From Myxococcales bacterium (GTDB taxonomy: Bacteria > Myxococcota_A > Polyangia > Haliangiales > Haliangiaceae), in the NCBI GenBank assembly GCA_016706545.1, contig JADJJK010000010.1, positions 248,001-312,000 of the forward strand: a DNA stretch of 64,000 nt, written 5' to 3'. Below the pieces are notes generated by a model that was not told the origin of the DNA, made no database searches, and was given only the letters and a program-made list of their open reading frames with translations. This document shows positions 45,197 through 56,983 of the stretch, piece after piece. A program made the translations under genes and the position numbers. The first letter of the stretch is position 1. Each line of letters starts with the position of its first letter.

Positions 45197-45676
45197 ATGG
45201 TTGATCCCTGCTTTGTGTCTCGTCGCCGTACTGTCCCTCGCGCCAGCGTCTCCGCCCGGTGCTGGGAGGTGGGAGGGGGCAAGGAGCAGCGAGGGCTGGT
45301 GGTAGATCTCTCCTGGGAAGGGGTGCGGCTCGAGCGTCCCTTTGTGGCCGGCGCGCAGGTGGGCCAGGTGCAGCTAGAGATCGACGTCCCGGGGATCGAC
45401 GAGGTGATCTGGGCCAAGGCGGGCGCGTGCTTCGACGTGCTGGTCCCTGCGTCTTCGGCGATGGGTGGCCCGATGGGGCTGTTGCGAAGGACCGGCTATC
45501 GCCTGATGAGCGCGGCCGCCCGCGATCTGCGCCTCTTGCGCGACTTCTTGTTCGAGCAGCGACGCGCGCAGGCCCAGCGGCAGGAGCAGCTGCGCCAGCG
45601 CGCCAGCGCGCCGCTGCCCTCCATCCTGGCGCATCCGACCCTGATGCGGCGTGAGCCCTCCGCGCTCGCGGGGTGA
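45197..45676 (+). CDS. PilZ-like domain protein
   Basis: 159 aa from ATG 45197 (MVDPCFVSRRRTVPRASVSARC). The segment RGLVVDLSWEGVRLERPFVAGAQVGQVQLEIDVPG matches the core of PilZ domains (D-x-S-x-x-G after an Arg-rich lead-in), which bind cyclic-di-GMP; the second Arg of an ideal RxxxR is present in RRRTVPR. A helical Arg/Gln-rich tail (RDFLFEQRRAQAQRQEQLRQ) follows. It overlaps no neighbour. PilZ is a moderate-confidence reading. Confidence 0.65.
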   Translation: MVDPCFVSRRRTVPRASVSARCWEVGGGKEQRGLVVDLSWEGVRLERPFVAGAQVGQVQLEIDVPGIDEVIWAKAGACFDVLVPASSAMGGPMGLLRRTGYRLMSAAARDLRLLRDFLFEQRRAQAQRQEQLRQRASAPLPSILAHPTLMRREPSALAG

Positions 45677-45704
45677 GCCGCGGAACGCCGAACCGGGCCA
45701 GGCG

Positions 45705-48700
45705 CTACAGGTCCGCGCCGAGCGCGATCATCTGGGTGAGCGCGTGGTCGTCGCGGAGGCGGCGCGCCAGCTGGTAGCGGATCGCCAGGGGCAGGTTCAG
45801 GAGCCTCACGCGCACGGTGACCCCGCCGCCCAGGGCCAGGTGCTGCGCGGGCTGGCTGGTCATCGTGTCGAGGCTGGTGCTGAGCGCGCCAGCGGCGAAC
45901 AAGTCGAGATCGAGCTGGCGCAGAAACGACGCTGGCAAGATCCACGCGGTGGCCGCGATCCCGCGGTCGATGATGAGGGCGTAGGTCCACGACAGCTCGC
46001 CACCGACGAAGCGGGACACCGCGAACGAGGCGTCCTCGTAGCCGCGCAAGGGCTCGACGAGTCGCAGGTTGGGCGGGGTGGCCACGCTGGGGTTGGTGGG
46101 CTCCGGCTGGTTGGAGCGAGTAGACAGCGGAGTGAAGGCCGAGGCGCCGCCAAGCTCGATGATGTCCGCGGGCCGGACGATGGCGTGGCCGACCACGGAC
46201 AGCGCGAGGATCTGCCGCCGGGTGAGCGGCGCCGGCGTGACCAGCGAGAGCCCGGCGCGGAGGCTGGTGGCGGAGCGCGACAGCGACGACCAGATCTCCG
46301 GAAAGTGAGAGGCGGCCAGGGACACGATCAGCGCGCGACGAAGGCCGGTGTAGGGCGTGGAGTCGCCGCCGAAGTAGCTGACGGCCAGCGTGGGGCCGCC
46401 CAGGCGCAGGTGCTCGGCTGGCGCAAGTCCGGGGGCCTCTCGGTCGCGGGTCTCGGAGTAGATCACGCCGCCGACGGCGGACCAGGTCCCGTACCAGGTG
46501 CGGCCGGTCAGGAGCGCGAGGTCTCGGGTCTTGTGATCGCGGAACACGGGAGCGGCCTGGGGATCTTCGGGCGTCAGCTTCTCGCTGCCGTGGAAGGCCG
46601 AGGCCTCGACGAGGACGGTCCAGGGCGCGAGCATGGTGTTGCGGTACCTCGCGGCGCCGCCGAAGTACGGGCCGCCGGAGTCGCCGGCCTGCCGGGGTTG
46701 CCAGGTGCCGCTGAGCAACCAGCTATGCATGCCCAAGAGGTCACTGCCGCCGAGGGTGAGGCCCAGGTGGCTGGCGGTGTCCGTGACCTGCGTGATGGAT
46801 GGCACGCGCAGGCTGGGCACGAAGAACTCGCGCCACGCGCTGTACGGACGCGGCTTCTGGAGCACGCTGGCGAGCGGAGTCGGGGCCGGCGCCGTCGGGG
46901 GCGGCGCGCTGGCGGGCGGCGTGGGGGCGAGCGCCGTCGGGGCCGGCGCGCTGGCGACGGTCGGCGAGGCGGCCGGCGTCGACGGCGTCGACGGCGCCGC
47001 GTCGGCCGCGTCGGCGGGGAGCGCGGCGGTGACGGGGGACGCTTGGGCCGCGCCGTCGAGCGGCGCTGCCGGCGGTGGCGGGACCGGCGCTGCCGGCGGT
47101 GGCGGGACCGGCGCTTCGTCGAGCGTCCAGCTCCAGCCCTCGCGGTTCAGGAAGCGCAGGGTGGTGCCGTTGCCGCGCGGGGACAGGGTCGCGTAGGGCG
47201 CGTCGGTCATGGTGAGCGGCGTCCCGCCCTCGGCCGATCTCACCTGCACCTGGAAGCGCCCTTCCACCGCGGCCAGGTGGACCAGCCGGCCATCGTCGAG
47301 AAACGCGGGGTCGTAGACGGGCCCGTCTCCCGCCAGCTCGCGGCGCAGCGCGCCGGTGGCGGCGTCGATGAGCCAGACCACGAAGGCCGCGCCGTTCCAC
47401 GCGCTCGCGGCCACCACGCGGCCATCGGGCGAGAGCTGCGCGGTGAGCACGTAGGTCCCCGGCGCCGCGTCGAGCAACGTGCGCGTGGCGCGGGTGGCCA
47501 GGTCCAGCACCGCGAGGCTCCAGCGATCGCCGTCGACCGCGAGGAAGTAGTAGTGCGCGCCGGTCGCGTCGACGGTGCCGCCAGCGCCGAGCCCGCGCGC
47601 GATCTCCTGCAAGCCGCCTTTCGCGCGCCAGCGCATGAGGCGGGTGGTCTGCGAGGTGGCGCCCAGGTCGATCGCGGTGAACCAGACCTCCTGTCCATCG
47701 GCCGTCATCGACAGGCCAGAGATCAACAGCGGGACGGCGATGACCAGGGCGCGCGGCGGCACGAGCCCGGCCAGCGGCACCACCGCGCGCACGCGGCCGT
47801 CTGCCTCGCGCACGATCAACCGGGTCGGCAGATCGAGGTCATCCGCGATCCACGCCTCGCTGCCCTGTCGGCTTCGCGCGTAGCGGGCGTCGTTGCCGGC
47901 GGTGGCCAGCTTGCGCTGCGCCGCAGGGCGGGCGCGCGCCAGGAAGCGCTGGCGCTGCCAGGCGTCAAACTCGTCGAGCAGGTCGCCCAGGGACCTGCCA
48001 AGCGCCTTGCGGAAGCTGCGCGCGGACAGGAGCCCGGTCCAGGTCGAGGATTGCTCGGCGATGGCCTTCCACAGCGCAGCCTCGCCGTAGCGCTCGATGA
48101 GGAAGCGCACGAACATCGTGCCCACCAGGTAGTGGTGGCCCACCGGCGACTCACGGCCAAGCTCGGACAGATCTCCGCCGTTGACCGTCTTGCCAGCGTA
48201 CGCCGCCGCGAACATGCCGGTGAACAGCGGCCACGTGGGGCGGCCGGCGCCGGGCTGCAGCGCGGCCTCGTAGTGGGTGGCGAGCCCCTCGAAGAACCAC
48301 GGATCGAAGCCGAGCTGCGGCGTGTATAGATCTCCCATCACCGCGTTGAGCCCTGCCCACAGGCCGCCGATCTGCTGGCTGTGGACGTAGTGACCAGCTC
48401 GTGACAGGCGACGAAGCTGGGATCCGGCGGCAGGCCAAACTCGGTGGCGAAGTCCAGCGCGAAGAAGGTCGGGACCACCGAGATATCCGGCGAGCCGAAC
48501 TGCTTGCCCGAGACATAGGCGTTGTTGAACGCGGTCTCCGGCATGGTCAAGGTCATCTTCTCGGCCCAGGCCGCGCCGTGGTGCTGCGCGCGGCTCTTGA
48601 GCGCGCCAGCGCAAGCGTCGGCGCGGACGGCGAAGCGCTCCACCATCGCCTGGCGCCGCGCCGGGTAGTACAAGATCAGGTGCCTGGTCTCGGCGCGCAG

Positions 48701-48808
48701 CATCGGCTCTTGGCGGAACGCTTGCTGGACCTCGGCGGGGAACACCGCTCCTGCGGCGCACGCGCTCAACGCCACCGAGAAGACCAGACCGAGCTGCGTG
48801 TGTCGCAT
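45705..48808 (-). CDS. Lipoprotein HExxH peptidase-like/beta-propeller/beta-barrel protein, frame broken at the HELVH motif
   Basis: Two frames make one protein. The first starts ATG 48808 (MRHTQLGLVFSVALSAC, lipoprotein signal) and runs to PPDPSFVACHELV. The second continues HYVHSQQIGGLWAGLNAVMGD...WFFEGLATHYEAAL. One missing base at about 48388-48394 would restore HELVHYVH, an HExxH zinc site, with Glu in GLATHYE as third ligand, and makes the length (3104 + 1) divisible by three: 1034 aa. Downstream are propeller-like strands (about 280-600), a Pro/Ala linker (encoded about 46870-47110) and a C-terminal barrel-like region ending IRYQLARRLRDDHALTQMIALGADL. A cell-surface peptidase anchored in the outer membrane is the best guess. 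Confidence 0.75.
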
Positions 48809-49078
48809 GACACGAGCCTACCTGGAGCCACAGCTCGTGGGGCCGGCGTGTCGGGCAGATCACGTCCTGGCGCAGCGATCACGGCGGGGCCCTCCGGCGC
48901 CCGGCGCCTCGATCTTCGACGGCTGTCGTTGTTGTCTGGTGCGCCTGGCGCGGCCGACATGACGCGGCCTGGCGCGGTTCCTCGACATCCCCGACGGTCG
49001 TGGTGTTCCGCGCCGCGCCGGCAGACTATACTGCGGCCTCGTCGCCGCGCCTGATCGAGGGCCCGGTGGAGGGTTCAA
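48809..49078. promoter_or_regulatory. Divergent promoter region; -10-like TATACT
   Basis: 270 bp between the peptidase/propeller gene and the allantoicase fusion. TATACT at 49027-49032 is a near-consensus -10 for the rightward gene, about 47 bp before its start; the -35 is not clear. Confidence 0.4.
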
Positions 49079-50635
49079 ATGACCGACGCGGGCTTTCTCG
49101 ATCTTCCTGACCTGGCGGCAGAGGCGGTGGGCGGCGCCGCGATCCAGTGTACCGACGAGTTCTTCGCGGCCAAGGACGCGCTGGTGCGGGATTGCGCTCC
49201 AGCGCAGGACGAGGGCCGCGTCACCGATCGCGGCAAGTGGATGGACGGCTGGGAGACCAGGCGCAGGCGCGCGCCGGGCCACGACTCTTGTGTCATCCGC
49301 CTGGGGCTGCCTGGCGTGATCCGCGGCGTGGTCATCGACACCACCCACGTTCGCAGCACCTGCCCGGAGCAGGCGTCGCTGGAGGCGTGCGTCGTCGACG
49401 GACCGCTGGATCTGGAGGAGCTCGAGCGAGCCGAGTGGACCGAGATCTTGCCGCGCGCCGCGCTCCTGGAGGATCGCAAGAACGAGTTCGCCATCACCGC
49501 GGACCGGCGCTTCACCCACGTGCGCCTCAACATCTTCCCCGACGGCGGCGTGGCCCGGCTGCGCGTTCACGGCGAGGTGGTCCCTCGCTGGGCCCGGCTG
49601 CGCGGTCACGGCGGGCTCGTCGAGCTAGCAGCGCTGGCCAACGGGGCTCTCGTCGAGGCCTGCAGCGACGAGCGCGCGGGTTCGCATCTGAACCTGATCC
49701 GGCCAGGTGCGGCGCGCGGGAGCTCCGAGGGCTGGCAGCCGCGGCGGCGGCGGGGCGCGGGGCCCGACTGGGTGATCGTGCGCCTGTGCGCGCCCGGCAC
49801 GGTGGAGCGGCTCGAGCTCGACACCCGCCACTTCAAGGGCGACGCGCCGGAGCGCTGCCTGGTGGAGGGCATCGACGCGCACTTGACGCCCGCGGTGGAG
49901 GTCCCGGCGATGGATGGCTGGCGGCCCCTCTTGGCCAGCGCGCTGCAGCCTGACACCGTCCACGTGTTCGAGCCGGAGCTGAGGCGGGTGGGGCGCATCA
50001 GCCACGTGCGGCTGAGCCTGCTTCCGGACGGCGGCCTGTCGCGGCTGCGCGCCTGGGGGCGCCTCGACGGCGATCCGGCGCCAGGGATCGAGCGGCTCAA
50101 TGGCCTGGACCTCAGCGGGGCGCGCGCGGCGCTGCGGCGCTGCTGTGGCTCGACGGCGTGGGTCGAGGCCATGGTGGCGCGGCGCCCGTTCGAGGATCAG
50201 GCCGCGCTTCTGCGCATCGCGGAGCGGGTGTTCTGGGAGGTCGGCGAGCAGGCCTGGTTGGAGGCGTTCCTGGCGCTGCCGCGCCTGGGCGGTCATCTGG
50301 GTGGTCACGTCGGTGGTCACCTGGGTGGTCACCTCGGCGAGCGCGACGGCGACGGTGAGGCCGGCGCGTCCGCCTGGTCCAGCGAGGAGCAGCGCGGGCT
50401 GTCTCGCAACGATCCGGGGCTGCTCGACGAGCTGGCCGCCGCCAATCAGGCGTACGTCGATCGCTTCGGCTTCGTGTTCCTCTTGTGCGCCACCGGCCTT
50501 GGCGGCGCCGAGATGCTCGCGGACCTCAAGCGCCGCATCTCGCGCCCGCGCGATGAGGAGCTGCGCACGGCGGCCGAGGAGCAGCTCCAGGTGACGCGCC
50601 TGCGGCTGCTCAAGCTGGTGGAGGAGCTGTCTTGA
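49079..50635 (+). CDS. Allantoicase fused to an OHCU decarboxylase-like domain
   Basis: 518 aa, ATG 49079. Residues about 1-330 are two tandem allantoicase repeats (DRGKWMDGWETRRRR, then SSEGWQPRRRRGAGPDW; VIDTTHVRSTCPEQASLE and LDTRHFKGDAPERCLVEG), which split allantoate into ureidoglycolate and urea. Residues about 335-518 match 2-oxo-4-hydroxy-4-carboxy-5-ureidoimidazoline decarboxylase (LNGLDLSGARAALRRCCG, RPFEDQAALL, AANQAYVDRFGFVFLL, QLQVTRLRLLKLV). The catalytic His of the family's HPxL motif is Leu400 (ALPRLG), and a GGHLGGHVGGHLGGHLGE run replaces the normal loop; Glu in SSEEQRG is kept. Role: ureide (purine) catabolism. Allantoinase, the step between the two domains, is not in the window. 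Confidence 0.88.
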   Translation: MTDAGFLDLPDLAAEAVGGAAIQCTDEFFAAKDALVRDCAPAQDEGRVTDRGKWMDGWETRRRRAPGHDSCVIRLGLPGVIRGVVIDTTHVRSTCPEQASLEACVVDGPLDLEELERAEWTEILPRAALLEDRKNEFAITADRRFTHVRLNIFPDGGVARLRVHGEVVPRWARLRGHGGLVELAALANGALVEACSDERAGSHLNLIRPGAARGSSEGWQPRRRRGAGPDWVIVRLCAPGTVERLELDTRHFKGDAPERCLVEGIDAHLTPAVEVPAMDGWRPLLASALQPDTVHVFEPELRRVGRISHVRLSLLPDGGLSRLRAWGRLDGDPAPGIERLNGLDLSGARAALRRCCGSTAWVEAMVARRPFEDQAALLRIAERVFWEVGEQAWLEAFLALPRLGGHLGGHVGGHLGGHLGERDGDGEAGASAWSSEEQRGLSRNDPGLLDELAAANQAYVDRFGFVFLLCATGLGGAEMLADLKRRISRPRDEELRTAAEEQLQVTRLRLLKLVEELS

Positions 50636-50795
50636 GCGTGGCCGTCGGAGATGGTGGCGCCCATCGCGCCGCGGCGCTGGCCCACCGCGCCCTTGGCTCA
50701 CCCTTGCGCCCGGTGCCCCCGCTCGTTGTAGTCTACCGTCCCTGCGGCGCCAAGGCGTCGCCGCCACGCCGCCGCGTTTCACCAGGAGTCCTTCC
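50636..50795. other. Spacer upstream of the POT transporter
   Basis: 160 bp. GTTGTAGTCTACCGT (50726-50740) is promoter-like (TAGTCT) about 55 bp before the GTG start; ribosome site CAGGAG at 50784-50789. Confidence 0.35.
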
Positions 50796-52439
50796 GTGAC
50801 CAAGCCCACCGGCAAGATGCCGCGCCAGATCCCCTTCATCATCGGCAACGAGGGTTGCGAGCGCTTCAGCTTCTACGGGATGCGCAACATCCTGACCGTC
50901 TTCCTGGCGATGACGTTCTTCTCCTATCTCCCGGTGGAGGGAGATCGTCAGGCGGCTGCCAAGGAGGTGTTTCACACCTTCGTGATCGGCGTGTACTTCT
51001 TCCCGCTCCTGGGTGGGTGGCTCTCGGATCGGTTCTTCGGCAAGTACAACACGGTGTTCTGGCTGAGCCTCGTGTACTGCGCCGGCCACGCCTGTCTGGC
51101 GATCTTCGAGAGCAATCGCAGCGGCTTCTACACCGGCCTGTTCTTGATCGCGCTTGGCTCTGGAGGCATCAAGCCGCTGGTCTCGGCGTTCGTGGGCGAC
51201 CAGTTCGATCAGTCCAACAAGCACCTGTCGAAGAAGGTCTATGACGCCTTCTACTGGATCATCAACTTCGGCTCGTTCTTCGCGTCGCTCATCATGCCCA
51301 CCCTGCTCAAGAGTCATGGGCCGAGCGTGGCGTTTGGCGTCCCCGGTGTGCTGATGCTCATCGCCACCATCGTCTTCTGGGGCGGGCGTCGCCGGTACGT
51401 GGTGGTGCCCCCGGCTCCCCCCAACCCGGACTCGTTCACCCGGGTGGCGCGCACCGCGCTGTTGGCTCGCGCGCCGGAGCACGGCGGACGGCTGGGGCTC
51501 GCGCTGGCGGGGCTCGGTGGGGTGCTGGCCATCGCCGCGCTCGTGCTGTGGCCGGTGGGGGTGTTCACCTTCGTCGAGGCGTTCTGTCTGGCGCTGGTGC
51601 TGCTGCTGGCCTTTGGTGGCGCAGGCACCTGGATGCAGCTCGAGCGAGCTCGCGGCGCCCATCCGGACGAGGCCGTGGAGGGCGTGCGCTCGGTCTTGCG
51701 CATCCTGGTGGTGTTCGCGCTGGTGACCCCGTTCTGGTCGCTGTTCGATCAGAAGGCTTCGACCTGGGTCCTGACCGCCGGCAAGATGACCAAGCCAGAC
51801 TGGTTCTCGCCAGCGCACATGCAGGCGCTCAACCCGCTGCTGGTGATGGCCATCATCCCGTTCAACAACCTCCTGCTCTATCCCTGGCTCAAGAGGCGAG
51901 GCATCGAGCTGAGCGCGCTGCGGCGGATGACCATCGGCCTGTTCTTCGCCGCGGCGTCCTGGGTGGTGATCGGCGTGATCCAGCTCGCCATCGACGGTGG
52001 CACCGCCATGTCGATCACCTGGCAGATCTTGCCGTACGCGCTGCTCACCTTCGGGGAGGTGCTGGTGTCCGCCACCGGCCTCGAGTTCGCGTACAGCCAG
52101 GCGCCGCCCGCCATGAAGGGCGTGATCATGAGCTTCTGGAACCTGTCGGTCACCATCGGCAACCTGTGGGTGCTGCTGGCCAACAGCAGCCTGGGCAACC
52201 AGGGGGTCACCGAGTCCATCGCCAAGACGGGGTTGTCGAAGACCGCGTTCTTGATGTTCTTCTTCGCGGCGTTCGCGTTCGTGGCCGCGGTGGCCTTCGG
52301 GCTGTACTCGCGGCGCTACAAGATGGTGGACAACTATCGCGACGCGGGCACGCCGCCCGACGCCGACGGGCAGCCTTCCGATGAAAAAGCGCAGGAGCTG
52401 CCGCAGGCCAGCGTGCGCCGCAGCAAGGACAAGCGCTGA
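50796..52439 (+). CDS. POT/PTR2 family proton-coupled peptide transporter
   Basis: 547 aa, GTG start at 50796 behind AGGAG. An inner-membrane major-facilitator protein importing di/tripeptides with protons. Seen: the EGCER motif in helix 1 (GNEGCERFSFYGMR, POT ExxER), GVYFFPLLGGWLSDRFFGKY, and GSGGIKPLVSAFVGDQF in helix 5. About 12-14 helices. A Lys/Glu-rich cytoplasmic tail (DEKAQELPQASVRRSKDKR) ends it. It fits the extracellular protease repertoire of the window. Confidence 0.95.
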   Translation: MTKPTGKMPRQIPFIIGNEGCERFSFYGMRNILTVFLAMTFFSYLPVEGDRQAAAKEVFHTFVIGVYFFPLLGGWLSDRFFGKYNTVFWLSLVYCAGHACLAIFESNRSGFYTGLFLIALGSGGIKPLVSAFVGDQFDQSNKHLSKKVYDAFYWIINFGSFFASLIMPTLLKSHGPSVAFGVPGVLMLIATIVFWGGRRRYVVVPPAPPNPDSFTRVARTALLARAPEHGGRLGLALAGLGGVLAIAALVLWPVGVFTFVEAFCLALVLLLAFGGAGTWMQLERARGAHPDEAVEGVRSVLRILVVFALVTPFWSLFDQKASTWVLTAGKMTKPDWFSPAHMQALNPLLVMAIIPFNNLLLYPWLKRRGIELSALRRMTIGLFFAAASWVVIGVIQLAIDGGTAMSITWQILPYALLTFGEVLVSATGLEFAYSQAPPAMKGVIMSFWNLSVTIGNLWVLLANSSLGNQGVTESIAKTGLSKTAFLMFFFAAFAFVAAVAFGLYSRRYKMVDNYRDAGTPPDADGQPSDEKAQELPQASVRRSKDKR

Positions 52440-52484
52440 CCTAGCGTCACGGCTAGAACGCCGTTCGGTGTTCTAGCGTCGCGG

Positions 52485-54074
<1,590 letters not shown>

Positions 54075-54168
54075 TGCGGCACTCTACTACACAGGCAAGC
54101 GTCGACCTGCGGTCAACCCTTGCTGTTTCTCCGGCCCTCGCCCCTGGGCAAGGGCGGCGTGGCCGCGA

Positions 54169-56922
54169 TCAGTGCTTGTACTCGATGCGGACGTAGTAGA
54201 ACGCGCCGTTGGTGCCGTACGGCGCGCCGCCGCTGAACGCCGCCGGCGTGTACAGGAAGGCCTCGCTGTTGCGGTTCTCGGGCCGCTTCACCTCGTCGGG
54301 GAAGTTGTTGAAGGCGTTGTTGGCGCCCACGCTCCACCACAGCCCGCCGACCCGGCGGCCCAGGTCGAGATCGAAGGTGACCTCGGAGCCAAAGGACTCG
54401 TCGAGGTACTCGCCGTCCACCGAGGCGTCGCTGTGAAACTCGGTGGGGCCAAAGTAGTTGGCGCGCGCGCCAGCGGACCAGCCGCCGAGGTCGTAGCGCA
54501 GGCCCAGCGTGCCCTTGACGCGGGGCAGCAGATCCTCGAGCAGGTTGCGGCCATAGCGGCCAAGGAAGATCTCGCGCACGCGCGCCGAGCCGCCCGCGAT
54601 GGCGGCGAACCGCTCCTCCATGCTCCTTGGTACGCTCACCTGGTCCACCGTGGTGTCCGTGAAGTTGGCGGCGGCCGTCGTCTTGAGGACGCCGGAGCTC
54701 AAGCGATGGGTGTAGTCGAGCACGAGGTCGACGCCCGTGGTGGTGGTGTCGACCGCGTTGACATAGAACTGGGTCGCGGCCACGCCCGGAAACTCGTCGA
54801 CGATCTCGGTGATGGCGTCGCCGAGGATGGCGTCGGCGGTGTCGAACACGCCCGAGAGCACCACCCGGTCCTTGATGGCGACGCGATAGAGGTCGGCGCT
54901 CAGCGACAGGCTGCCCAGGAGGCGGGCGGTGAACCCGCCGCTGAAGTTGACGGAGGTCTCTTCCTTGAGGCGGGGCACGCCGAAGGCCTCGGTCACCGGG
55001 CTCCGGTTGGGGCTGATGAGGAACTCGAGGGGCGACGGATTGCCAGTCACCGGATCGTTGAAGAACTGGGTGGCGATGGTGCTGTACCACATCTGCTGCA
55101 GGCCCGGAGCGCGGAAGCCGGTGGAGGCCGCGCCGCGCACCGCCACCTCGTTGTGCTCGCTCTTTAGCACCGCCAGCCGACCGGCGACCTTGCCGATCGC
55201 CGTGCTGCCAAAGTCGCTGTAGCTCTCGAAGCGGCCGCCCACGTCCAGGTTGGTGCGGCTGGTGGGCTGGCTCTCGATCCCTGCGTAGACCGCCACGCTC
55301 TGCCGCGTCTCGTTCGACTCGTCGGTGGGGCGGAACCCCGGGAACACCTGCGAGCCTGGCGCCTTGGGCTCGCCCATGGAGTTGACCTCAGGCCCAAGCT
55401 CGTACGACTCGGGCTGGCCAGCGTCGATGCGGTAGTTCTCATGGCGGGCCTCGGCGCCCATCACCACCGAGAGCGCCTTGAACGCGCTCCAGTCGATCGC
55501 GCGGACGGCGTCGAGGTTGAGGCTGGTCTGGTGAAACAGCAGCCTGCCGGCGTCGAACTCGGTGGGGCTGGCAAGGCCCAGCGAGGCGTTGAGGCTGTTC
55601 TCGACGCGGAAGCGAAAGCTGTCGCCGCCGTGGGTGAGGCTCAGGTCGCCGTCCCACGAGCCCTTCTTGCCGCGGACCCCGGCGGTCGCGGTCCAGGCGT
55701 GCATCCGGGGATTTATCTCCGGCAGGAAGCCGTTGGGATAGACGCGCAGGTCGACGCGGTTCTCGGAGCTGGGCAGGCGGTAGAAGCCCGAGGCCTTGCC
55801 CTGGCGGTAGGTGTAGCCCGCGTGGCCGTGCAGCTCGAAGTCGCGGCTGAGCTGGTAGCCGGCGTTGAGGAAGGTGGTGCCAACCAGCGCGCCTGACTGC
55901 CCGACCGACATGGTGAAGTCCTGGCGGGTCAGGCCACGTCGCTCCAGCTCGGCGTCGGTGGCCTCGCGGCCGGTGATGTCCGGGAAGATGTCATCGGGCC
56001 ACGGCTTGGCTCGGCTGGTGCGGCCACGCACGAACAGCTCGCCGGTGAGGTTGACGAAGCCGCGGTCGCCCAGGCGGAAGCCGGTGTTGCCGCCGAGCTT
56101 CCACTGCATGCCGTCGTTGGAGGCGGTGATGCCCGCCATCGAGTAGAGATCGACGACGTCGACCGTGTCCTTGAGCACGATGTTGATGACGCCGGCGATC
56201 GCGTCAGAGCCATACTGCGAGGCCGCGCCGTCGCGCAGGACCTCGATCCGCGCGATGGCGCTGGTGGGGATGGCGTTGAGATCGACCCCGACGGTGCCGC
56301 CGTTGTAGACGTTGACCAGCGAGGTCTGGTGCAGGCGGCGTCCGTTGACCAGCACCAGCACGTGCTCCGGTCCGAGCCCGCGCAGCGAGGCCGGGTCGAT
56401 GTGATCGGTGCCGTCCACCACGGTCAAGTGGGTGGCGTTGAACGACGGCGCCAGCGTGTTCAAGATCTGGTTGGTCTCGGTGTGGCTCGACTCCGCCAGG
56501 ACATCGCTCGTGATGATGTCCACCGGCACCGAGGTCTCGAGCTGGCTGCGCGGGGTGCGCGAGCCGACGATCATGATCACCTCGCTGCTGGACTCGACGA
56601 GCTGGAAGTCGAGCCGCGCTGCGGCGTCCTTGACCGTCACCTCCTTGTCGAGCGTCACGAAGCCCGAGGCCTCGACGTGAACGCGGTAGGTGCCGGGCGC
56701 GAGCGACACCTGATACTCCCCGCGGTCATCGGTGAGCACGGTGCCGACGTTATCGATGGTGACCGCGGCGCCGAGCTGCGGGGCGGCGGCGTTGTCGGTG
56801 ACCGTGCCGCGCAACGTGACGCTCGCTTGCTGGGCCAGCGCGAGCCCGGGGCGCCCCAGTACCCCGGCGATGACGAACCACAGCCCAAGACTCAGAACAC
56901 GACCTAGTGAATTCACCCTCAT
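54169..56922 (-). CDS. TonB-dependent receptor with N-terminal carboxypeptidase-regulatory-like domain
   Basis: 917 aa. Signal peptide MRVNSLGRVLSLGLWFVIAG...GLALAQQ, then a beta-sandwich (SVTLRGTVTDNAAAPQLGAAV...YQVSLAPGTYRVHV, about 33-110), a plug domain (SQLETSVPVDIITSDVL; LRGLGPEHVLVLVNGRRLHQ; VEVLRD-type IARIEVLRDGAASQYGSDA), and a 22-strand-type barrel ending FYYVRIEYKH with terminal His/aromatic residues. It takes up an unknown large substrate through the outer membrane. It stands alone, without TonB or a SusD partner. Confidence 0.94.
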   Translation of the reverse strand: MRVNSLGRVLSLGLWFVIAGVLGRPGLALAQQASVTLRGTVTDNAAAPQLGAAVTIDNVGTVLTDDRGEYQVSLAPGTYRVHVEASGFVTLDKEVTVKDAAARLDFQLVESSSEVIMIVGSRTPRSQLETSVPVDIITSDVLAESSHTETNQILNTLAPSFNATHLTVVDGTDHIDPASLRGLGPEHVLVLVNGRRLHQTSLVNVYNGGTVGVDLNAIPTSAIARIEVLRDGAASQYGSDAIAGVINIVLKDTVDVVDLYSMAGITASNDGMQWKLGGNTGFRLGDRGFVNLTGELFVRGRTSRAKPWPDDIFPDITGREATDAELERRGLTRQDFTMSVGQSGALVGTTFLNAGYQLSRDFELHGHAGYTYRQGKASGFYRLPSSENRVDLRVYPNGFLPEINPRMHAWTATAGVRGKKGSWDGDLSLTHGGDSFRFRVENSLNASLGLASPTEFDAGRLLFHQTSLNLDAVRAIDWSAFKALSVVMGAEARHENYRIDAGQPESYELGPEVNSMGEPKAPGSQVFPGFRPTDESNETRQSVAVYAGIESQPTSRTNLDVGGRFESYSDFGSTAIGKVAGRLAVLKSEHNEVAVRGAASTGFRAPGLQQMWYSTIATQFFNDPVTGNPSPLEFLISPNRSPVTEAFGVPRLKEETSVNFSGGFTARLLGSLSLSADLYRVAIKDRVVLSGVFDTADAILGDAITEIVDEFPGVAATQFYVNAVDTTTTGVDLVLDYTHRLSSGVLKTTAAANFTDTTVDQVSVPRSMEERFAAIAGGSARVREIFLGRYGRNLLEDLLPRVKGTLGLRYDLGGWSAGARANYFGPTEFHSDASVDGEYLDESFGSEVTFDLDLGRRVGGLWWSVGANNAFNNFPDEVKRPENRNSEAFLYTPAAFSGGAPYGTNGAFYYVRIEYKH

Positions 56923-56983
56923 GGGCCGGGGACCCTATCACGGGGTCGCGCGGCTGCGATCGCGGCCAAGCGTCAGACGGCGC

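Noticed and set aside
49060..49090. tRNA T-arm (GGGTTCAAATGACC)
   Set aside because: No acceptor or anticodon arms can be drawn; the sequence is the leader and start of the allantoicase gene.
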